The position numbers and the translations under genes were made by a program. Of a stretch of 5,564 nt of DNA, positions 1-3,406 are shown in pieces. The DNA is from CAZWVM01 sp964637705 (GTDB lineage: Bacteria; UBA8481). The stretch covers positions 1-5,564 of the forward strand of contig CAZWVM010000215.1 of assembly GCA_964637705.1 (NCBI GenBank), read 5' to 3'. The notes under the pieces are model-generated. The model did no database searches, was not told the origin of the DNA, and saw only the letters and a program-made list of their open reading frames with translations. Positions within the stretch are counted from its first letter, which is position 1. Every line of letters starts with the position of its first letter.

Positions 1-321
1 CGCCCCGACGGCGAGCGAGACCTCGCGGACGGCGGAAAGCTCGTCGACCTGGTCGGCCAGCTGCTTCTTCTCGCGGTAGAGCCTCTGGACGGCGTGCTGG
101 AGCTCTCCGCCCGGGTCCGACCTCGCGTCCGGCCCGCCCACGTTCCTTTCGGAGCGGGCCGAGTGGACGGCGCCGAGGAAACCGGCCGCCGCAAGGGTCG
201 TCGCAAGCCCGGCCGAGCCGCCATGGAAGGCCAGGCCGAGGGCCGTGCCGACCGAGGCGGCGCCCAGAAGGACGCCCAACCGGGTTCGGGACGCGATGCG
301 CTGGAAAACGAGTCGAAACAC
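1..321 (-). CDS. Membrane-anchored coiled-coil protein, probable sensor (N-terminal fragment)
   Basis: Reading the minus strand from a GTG at 321 gives 107 codons with no stop, and the frame runs off the left edge, so only the N-terminus is present. Residues 14-52 are hydrophobic and Gly/Ala-rich and could form two membrane helices (around LGVLLGAASVGTALGLAF and LATTLAAAGFLGAV). A polar stretch follows, then a charged coiled-coil-like run (LQHAVQRLYREKKQLADQVDELS). The last visible residues, LSAVREVSLAVGA, resemble the linker that often leads into a GAF domain in sensor histidine kinases, cyclases and diguanylate cyclases; this is inference from pattern memory. The GTG is chosen because an in-frame TAG lies four codons upstream (331-333), no ATG follows, and a modest AGGGA Shine-Dalgarno lies just before it. 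It is transcribed divergently from the cyclic-nucleotide-fold gene at 407, so the two may share regulation. The output domain is unknown. Confidence 0.7.
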   Translation of the reverse strand, partial: MFRLVFQRIASRTRLGVLLGAASVGTALGLAFHGGSAGLATTLAAAGFLGAVHSARSERNVGGPDARSDPGGELQHAVQRLYREKKQLADQVDELSAVREVSLAVGA

Positions 322-368
322 GGGTCTTCCCTAGCGGTATCGGCAGGATCGAAGGCCGGGAAAAATGG

Positions 369-397
369 ATTTTACCTTTTCACCGGGTGAGAATAAG
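369..397 (-). promoter_or_regulatory. Candidate promoter for the leftward sensor-like gene
   Basis: On the minus strand TAAAAT (374-369) matches the sigma-70 -10 consensus at five of six positions and would give a leader of about 40 nt before the GTG at 321. The -35 region is poor (CTTATT at a 17-nt spacing), so the call rests on the -10 match and on the local AT-richness in an otherwise GC-rich sequence. Confidence 0.3.
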
Positions 398-399
398 AT
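371..399 (+). promoter_or_regulatory. Candidate promoter for the five-gene cluster
   Basis: TTTACC (371-376) and TAAGAT (394-399) each match the sigma-70 hexamers at four of six positions and are separated by exactly 17 nt. The predicted transcription start, about 7 nt beyond the -10, falls at roughly 405-407, on top of the preferred ATG at 407. That would make the first gene leaderless. It overlaps the leftward promoter candidate, so the two transcripts probably compete or share control. Confidence 0.4.
377..393. promoter_or_regulatory. Palindromic operator candidate between divergent promoters
   Basis: TTTTCACC-G-GGTGAGAA is an inverted repeat with arms matching at seven of eight positions around a single central G; the inner TCACC/GGTGA is perfect. 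It fills the spacer between the -35 and -10 of the rightward promoter candidate and abuts the leftward -10, a position where a bound repressor would block both. It is not a CRP site, because the half-sites are in the opposite order (TCAC...GTGA rather than GTGA...TCAC). The binding protein is unknown. Confidence 0.4.
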
Positions 400-406
400 C
401 CCACGG

Positions 407-895
407 ATGAGCGAGGAAAAGAAGCCGTCTCTACTCACAGCCGAAGATCTCCCGAGGTTCGACGAGATGCTCTCGTTTCTCTCGAACGCCGAGGTCGCCG
501 TGCTCTTCAACAACCTCGAGGAGCGCGCGCTCAAGTCCGGGGAGATGCTCTTCCACCAGGGGGGCGAAGGCCAGACTCTCTACATCGTCAGCAAGGGCTC
601 GATCCGGATCGTCATCGAGAACCAGGACGGCTCGCGCAACGTGCTCACGACGCTCTCGACCGGCCACATCATCGGCGAGATCGCCTTCCTCATGGGCACG
701 CCGCACTCGGCCACGGCGGAGGCCGCGGAGGATGCCGGGGTCTACATGCTGCACAAGCACAGTTTCGAGGCGATCGTCCTTGAGGATCCGACGCTCGCCT
801 TCAAGGTGATCCAGGCCATCAACAAGGTGCTCTGCTACCGCCTGAGCCGCGTGAACAAGCAGTTGTCGCAAATCCTTCATGGAGACAGGAAATGA
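407..895 (+). CDS. Stand-alone cyclic-nucleotide-binding-fold protein
   Basis: This 162-residue protein is a single cNMP-binding (CRP-like) beta-barrel domain, about residues 22-140. The glycine-rich strands (SGEMLFHQGGEGQTLYIVSK, 44-63) and a phosphate-binding-cassette-like segment, GEIAFLMGTPHSAT (90-103), are clear. It ends after the C-helix (QAINKVLCYRLSRVNKQLSQ) with no helix-turn-helix, so it cannot bind DNA in the manner of CRP/FNR and more likely acts through a partner. The Arg that usually contacts the cyclic phosphate (PRSA) is His100 here, which may weaken or change ligand binding. An in-frame ATG at 365 would add 14 residues, but those codons are rich in A/T third positions (GAT, TTT, TTT, TCA, GGT, AAT, CCA), unlike the gene body, and they overlap the promoter and palindrome. 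I therefore prefer 407. There is no Shine-Dalgarno at normal spacing. Its stop overlaps the next start by 4 nt (ATGA). Confidence 0.85.
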   Translation: MSEEKKPSLLTAEDLPRFDEMLSFLSNAEVAVLFNNLEERALKSGEMLFHQGGEGQTLYIVSKGSIRIVIENQDGSRNVLTTLSTGHIIGEIAFLMGTPHSATAEAAEDAGVYMLHKHSFEAIVLEDPTLAFKVIQAINKVLCYRLSRVNKQLSQILHGDRK

Positions 896-1470
896 TGAAG
901 ACGAAGATTTTCGCCGCGGCCCTCCTGGCCGCCTGCCTCGCGCTCCCCTCTCTTGCCGACGATGCGGCCTCCACGGGCTGGGGCCGGGATTTCGCGTCGG
1001 AGATCGAGCAGGGCGATTCGCACATGGTCGGGCTTGAGTACGCCCGGGCCCTGGAGAACTACGAGCGCGCCGAGAAACTCGCGCCGCACGCGGCCATCGC
1101 CCCCTACAAGATCGCCTACGCGCTCTACCGATGGGGCAACGACGTGCCGGTCCGGCGCGAGGACCTGTGGCCATTGGCCGTGCGCAAGGCCGATCGCGCC
1201 CTCTTCCTCGACCGCACCTCCGCCGACGCGACCTTCCTCGCCGGCGTCATCCGCTACCGCCTGGGCGACTTCCGGTCGGCCGTCGAGGTCTACAAGGCCC
1301 TGGAGACGGTGCGCCAGGGTGACGTGGACCTCTACCTCGACCTGGCCGTCGCCGCCTGGCGGGGCGGCGACATGAAACTCGCGATGGCGGCCCTGGACCG
1401 GGCGCGGCTCATCGCCCCCTCGTCGCGCCGCCTGCACGCGCTCGCCCGCGAGATCCTGGCCCTGCGTTGA
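892..1470 (+). CDS. Exported TPR-like repeat protein
   Basis: This 192-residue protein begins with a clear export signal: Lys3 and Lys5, then a hydrophobic core to about residue 20, with probable signal peptidase I cleavage after SLA (residue 22, before DDAAS). LAAC at 12-15 also fits a lipobox, but the hydrophobic residues after the Cys favour ordinary cleavage. The mature part is helical, with degenerate tetratricopeptide repeats near residues 43-76 (ARALENYERAEKLAP), 112-145 (GDFRSAVEVYKALE) and 146-179 (GDMKLAMAALDRARLIAP). TPR proteins act as protein-protein scaffolds; in the periplasm this one may help assemble or monitor an envelope complex, but the partner is unknown. The ATG overlaps the upstream TGA, and GGAG at 881-884 gives good spacing; the adjacent ATG at 895 is an alternative. 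Its own stop overlaps the next start, so translational coupling on both sides is likely. Confidence 0.82.
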   Translation: MMKTKIFAAALLAACLALPSLADDAASTGWGRDFASEIEQGDSHMVGLEYARALENYERAEKLAPHAAIAPYKIAYALYRWGNDVPVRREDLWPLAVRKADRALFLDRTSADATFLAGVIRYRLGDFRSAVEVYKALETVRQGDVDLYLDLAVAAWRGGDMKLAMAALDRARLIAPSSRRLHALAREILALR

Positions 1471-1667
1471 ACCAACGGGAGACGGCGGACGCGGACCGAC
1501 GCGCCCGCGTCTTCGCGCTCGCCGGCCTGCTTTCGATCGCCCTGGGCCTTCCGTCTCTCTCGCTCGTCGACGCCCGGGCCGAGAACGCATGGACTTTTTT
1601 CGGATGCGCCTCGATCCTGTCGGGGTATACTCTGCTCGGTATCTCGATCGCCCTAAGGAGGGATTGA
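1467..1667 (+). CDS. Small two-helix membrane protein, unknown function
   Basis: I do not recognise this 66-residue protein. It begins with a charged N-terminus (NQRETADADRRAR), followed by two hydrophobic helices at about residues 16-35 (VFALAGLLSIALGLPSLSLV) and 42-63 (WTFFGCASILSGYTLLGISI), and ends in Arg-Arg-Asp. This predicts an inner-membrane hairpin with both ends in the cytoplasm. The start is a TTG overlapping the previous gene's TGA (TTGA, 4 nt). No strong Shine-Dalgarno precedes it, so initiation probably depends on ribosomes finishing the TPR gene. Its last codons contain the AAGGAGG used by the next gene, further evidence of a compact operon. GC-rich third positions support it as coding. 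An ATG at 1589 opens a different frame and is not an alternative start. Confidence 0.65.
   Translation: MNQRETADADRRARVFALAGLLSIALGLPSLSLVDARAENAWTFFGCASILSGYTLLGISIALRRD
1655..1661 (+). promoter_or_regulatory. Strong Shine-Dalgarno that decides a GTG start
   Basis: AAGGAGG, a near-complete anti-16S match, lies inside the last codons of the 66-residue gene, 9 nt before the GTG at 1671. It is the main reason for choosing that non-ATG start. Confidence 0.8.
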
Positions 1668-1670
1668 CCC

Positions 1671-1892
1671 GTGAAGTTCTTCGATTCTCTGGCCCGATGG
1701 GTCATCGGCTTCATCCAGGGAACCTGGTCTTTCATGGTGAGCCTCGCCGGGACCATCGTGAACGGCGTCGTCGGGCTTCTGCCGGGCTCCGTTCACGTGG
1801 ACGAGACGATGTGCGCCATCTTTCTCTACGGCGGCCTCGTCGCCATCGCCGTGGCCTGGCTCTGGTTCGGCCGCGCGCTCAAGTTTCACTGA
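1671..1892 (+). CDS. Small two-segment membrane protein, unknown function
   Basis: This 73-residue protein is unrecognised. It starts at GTG behind the strong AAGGAGG. The N-terminus MKFFDSLARW is amphipathic and basic. A long, moderately hydrophobic segment covers about residues 11-37 (VIGFIQGTWSFMVSLAGTIV and on to GLLPG), a short acidic loop (HVDE) follows, and a strongly hydrophobic helix spans about 47-66 (MCAIFLYGGLVAIAVAWLWF). It ends in basic residues (GRALKFH). It is probably an inner-membrane hairpin. It resembles its upstream neighbour in size and layout but not obviously in sequence. The pair, next to an exported TPR protein, suggests small subunits of an envelope complex; this is inference from context only. 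Confidence 0.72.
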   Translation: MKFFDSLARWVIGFIQGTWSFMVSLAGTIVNGVVGLLPGSVHVDETMCAIFLYGGLVAIAVAWLWFGRALKFH

Positions 1893-1918
1893 TCCTTCAT
1901 GATCACGACCCAAGTCGG

Positions 1919-1926
1919 AAAGGAGG
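1919..1926 (+). promoter_or_regulatory. Strong Shine-Dalgarno of the 31-residue gene
   Basis: AAAGGAGG lies 9 nt before the ATG at 1936. Such a complete site in a 43-nt gap is strong evidence that the tiny basic ORF behind it is translated. Confidence 0.8.
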
Positions 1927-1935
1927 CTTGACCCG

Positions 1936-2031
1936 ATGCCCTGCGGCAGAAAGCGCCTGAAGCACAAGATGGCGACCCACAAGCGTCGCAAGAAGAGGCG
2001 CGAAAATCGTCACAAGAAGAAGAAGAGGTAG
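1936..2031 (+). CDS. AURKAIP1/COX24 (mS38-type) domain mini-protein
   Basis: This 31-residue protein has 18 Lys/Arg and 3 His. Its layout MPCGRKRLKHKMATHKRR, then KKRRENRHKKKKR, fits the short bacterial ORFs annotated as AURKAIP1/COX24 domain proteins. In those, a core like K-x-K-M-x-x-H-K-x-R-K is shared with the mitochondrial small-subunit protein mS38 (AURKAIP1 in animals, Cox24 in yeast). By that family relationship it is probably a ribosome-associated, rRNA-binding protein; the family call is from memory of the motif and was not searched. Translation is supported by the AAAGGAGG site at ideal spacing and by a stop followed within 8 nt by a hairpin terminator. It is the last gene of the cluster and has no functional link I can see to the membrane genes before it, so it may simply share their transcript. 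Confidence 0.8.
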   Translation: MPCGRKRLKHKMATHKRRKKRRENRHKKKKR

Positions 2032-2038
2032 CAGACCC

Positions 2039-2069
2039 GCCCCCGCGGCCGCCGGCCGCGGGGGCCTTT
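2039..2069 (+). terminator. GC-rich hairpin terminator after the five-gene cluster
   Basis: A perfect 12-bp stem (2039-2050 pairing with 2054-2065) with a three-base GCC loop starts 8 nt after the stop codon of the mini-protein gene. The following T-run is only TTT (2067-2069) and then C-rich, so termination may be incomplete. Read-through could supply upp, for which I see no convincing promoter in 2070-2120. Confidence 0.65.
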
Positions 2070-2132
2070 CCCCGGCCGCATCGGCACAGGCGGCCGCGTG
2101 ACCGGGACGGATTCCCGCCCGGGAGGTTCTCC

Positions 2133-2756
2133 ATGACAGGCCTTCACATACCGGACCATCCCGTCGTCGCGGACCGTCTTTCGCGCATGCGCAACCGCGA
2201 CACGTCGCCGTCCGATTTCCGCATCGCCATGAAATCCCTCGCACCCTTCCTCGTCTACGAGGCGGCCCGGGGGCTGGCCACGGAGCAACGCGACGTCGAG
2301 ACGCCCTGCGGCCGGTGCCGGGGCCGCTTCCTCACGCAGAAAATCGTGCTCTTTCCGATCCTGCGCGCCGGGCTCGGGCTCCTCGAGGGCGCGCTCGAGG
2401 TCTTTCCGGAGGCACGCGTCGGCTTCATCGGCGCCTATCGCAACGAGGAAACCTTTCAGCCCGTCGAGTATCACCGCTCGGGCCCCCGCGACCTGCGCGA
2501 CTGCTCCGTCTTCGTCCTGGACCCGATGCTCGCCACGGGTGGATCCGCCGTCTTCGCGGTCGACAAGGTGAAGGAGATGGGCGCCACGGCCCTGCGCTTC
2601 GTCTCGGTCCTGGCGGCCCCTCTCGGCGTCGATACCCTGAGGAAGGCCCACCCGGACGTCCCGATCGTCGCGGCGGCGGTCGATCCCGAGTTGAACGAGA
2701 AGATGTATATCGTGCCGGGACTCGGCGACGCCGGAGACCGTTTCTTCGGAACCTGA
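2133..2756 (+). CDS. upp: Uracil phosphoribosyltransferase
   Basis: This enzyme makes UMP and pyrophosphate from uracil and PRPP in the cytoplasm (pyrimidine salvage). At 207 residues the length is normal for bacterial Upp. Diagnostic motifs are present in order: PILRAGLGLLEG at 76-86; the flexible-loop region with YRNEETFQPVEY at 102-113; the PRPP-binding loop VLDPMLATGGSA at 128-139, with the Asp and the T-G-G-S phosphate contacts; and the uracil-binding C-terminus YIVPGLGDAGDRFFGT. GGGAGG (2121-2126) lies 6 nt before the ATG. All expected catalytic features are intact, so it should be active. It lies downstream of the hairpin that ends the membrane-protein cluster and is convergent with the lipoprotein gene; no purine or pyrimidine genes are adjacent here. 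The Cys pair at 59 and 62 (PCGRC) is a local oddity of unknown meaning. Confidence 0.97.
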   Translation: MTGLHIPDHPVVADRLSRMRNRDTSPSDFRIAMKSLAPFLVYEAARGLATEQRDVETPCGRCRGRFLTQKIVLFPILRAGLGLLEGALEVFPEARVGFIGAYRNEETFQPVEYHRSGPRDLRDCSVFVLDPMLATGGSAVFAVDKVKEMGATALRFVSVLAAPLGVDTLRKAHPDVPIVAAAVDPELNEKMYIVPGLGDAGDRFFGT

Positions 2757-2786
2757 GATCACGACCGTTCCCGGTCCTCAGGTTCC
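2748..2786. terminator. Composite hairpin shared by convergent genes
   Basis: GGAACCTGAG (2748-2757) pairs perfectly with CTCAGGTTCC (2777-2786). Inside it GACCG (2763-2767) pairs with CGGTC (2772-2776) around a TTCC loop, leaving a 5-nt bulge (ATCAC) on the 5' side. The outer arm includes the upp stop codon. It lies between upp and the leftward lipoprotein gene, where a bidirectional terminator is expected, but neither strand has a clear U-run, so it may act as a 3'-end stabiliser or a Rho-linked site instead. Confidence 0.5.
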
Positions 2787-2801
2787 CTCTCCCCCGCCCC
2801 C

Positions 2802-3233
2802 TCAGTCCAGGACCGCGAAGTCGCCCGAGCGGGGATAGACGACGAAAGCCGCCCACGATTCCGACCGTATCGTGTGCTCGACCGTGATCGACCGGTTCGT
2901 CCGATCGGTGATCGATATGAGCGCAACGGCCTCCGCGACGCCGCTGCCGCCCGGTTCGGCCGAGCGGTTGGCGACCCCGACCACCACCGACTCGGCGGCG
3001 GTCTCCGGCGAGAAATTGTAGGCTTCCGTCCCGCCGCCGAGGGTGCGATCGGGTGAACCGCCGATCCGCCAGGCGGACTCGCCGTTGATCAGCAGATCGA
3101 GGTCGGCGTCACCCTGCCACCCCAGGGAGACGACCACGGGGCGAAGGGGTTCCGGCGGTTTGGCATCTCCACAGCCGACACCGTGGAGGAGAACGGCCAG
3201 GATGAGGGACAGGAGCCGGATCCGCTTCTTCAT
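2802..3233 (-). CDS. Small probable lipoprotein with a beta-rich domain
   Basis: This 143-residue protein starts MKKRIRLLSLILAVLLHGVGC: a basic N-terminus, a hydrophobic core and Cys21. The lipobox is imperfect (Gly at -3), so lipidation is likely but not certain. The mature part opens with a Pro-rich linker (DAKPPEPLRP) and then strand-like segments, including VVVSLGWQGDADLDLLING (33-51). The W-x-x-x-x-D-L-D-L pattern recalls the beta-sandwich of YfaP/DUF2135-like extracytoplasmic proteins, which is only a resemblance. The C-terminus is SWAAFVVYPRSGDFAVLD. The frame stays open upstream for about 100 codons, but that part is Arg/Pro-rich and is antisense to the promoter region and the transporter gene. 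The ATG at 3233 gives a proper signal peptide. No good Shine-Dalgarno is present, and a TATAAT lies 9 nt upstream. It is convergent with upp and divergent from the transporter, so it could be functionally tied to sugar uptake. Function unknown. Confidence 0.75.
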   Translation of the reverse strand: MKKRIRLLSLILAVLLHGVGCGDAKPPEPLRPVVVSLGWQGDADLDLLINGESAWRIGGSPDRTLGGGTEAYNFSPETAAESVVVGVANRSAEPGGSGVAEAVALISITDRTNRSITVEHTIRSESWAAFVVYPRSGDFAVLD

Positions 3234-3242
3234 GGGCTGTCC

Positions 3243-3271
3243 ATTATAGCGCGCGCACGGGCCGGGGGGAA
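3243..3271 (-). promoter_or_regulatory. Candidate promoter for the lipoprotein gene
   Basis: A perfect TATAAT (minus strand, 3248-3243) stands out in GC-rich surroundings. At 17-nt spacing the -35 is TTCCCC (3271-3266), only three of six matches. Transcription would begin around 3235-3237, leaving almost no leader before the ATG at 3233. Confidence 0.5.
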
Positions 3272-3354
3272 CCGCCATGCTCCGGGCTCGGAGCCTTCCC
3301 GGCGGGACCGCGCCGGCCGCTCCCCGCGTCGGGTCGTTCTCCCGCAAACAACCC

Positions 3355-3385
3355 TTGACAGCGAAACGAAAAAAGCGAAGATAGC
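3355..3385 (+). promoter_or_regulatory. Candidate promoter for the transporter gene
   Basis: A perfect TTGACA at 3355-3360 is followed by an A-rich spacer (3361-3379). The -10 is weak: GATAGC (3380-3385) at 19 nt, or AAGATA (3378-3383) at 17 nt. Either puts the transcription start at about 3390-3392, on the ATG at 3391. A weak -10 suits a regulated promoter. The rest of 3234-3354 is GC-rich with nothing else I can support. Confidence 0.5.
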
Positions 3386-3390
3386 CCCTG

Positions 3391-3406
3391 ATGAAAGCGT
3401 TTTCAT
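3391..3406. promoter_or_regulatory. LacI-family/cre-like operator over the start codon
   Basis: ATGAAAGCGTTTTCAT is a palindrome with a central CG and arms matching at seven of eight positions. Its inner 14 bases, TGAAAGCGTTTTCA, have the form of LacI-family operators, including the CcpA cre consensus (TGNAANCGNTNNCA). It begins at the A of the transporter ATG and covers the predicted +1, the usual place for a repressor of this family. LacI-family proteins commonly control sugar importers, which fits the gene. The regulator is not in the window. Confidence 0.6.

Noticed and set aside
94..390. 98-codon plus-strand frame at the left edge
   Set aside because: It is antisense to the GTG-started membrane protein, has Arg/Gly-rich composition and runs into the divergent promoter region.
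377..393. CRP/FNR binding site between the divergent genes
   Set aside because: The palindrome has its half-sites in the wrong order for CRP (TCACC outside-in rather than TGTGA...TCACA).
365..406. ATG at 365 as the start of the cyclic-nucleotide-fold gene
   Set aside because: The 14 extra codons have A/T-rich third positions unlike the gene body and coincide with a promoter-like pair and a palindrome. It is kept only as an alternative start.
431..1174. 247-codon open frame on the minus strand, with similar ones at 877-1590 and 2010-2762
   Set aside because: All are antisense to genes with good motifs and have the Arg/Ala/Gly-rich composition expected from GC-rich codon periodicity.
1890..1905. 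TGATC-6-GATCA inverted repeat after the 73-residue gene
   Set aside because: The stem is only 5 bp, there is no T-run, and it is followed at once by the Shine-Dalgarno of the next gene; it is too weak to call a terminator.
3361..3379. GCGAA direct repeats in the spacer of the transporter promoter
   Set aside because: Two 5-base copies in an A-rich spacer are within chance expectation.
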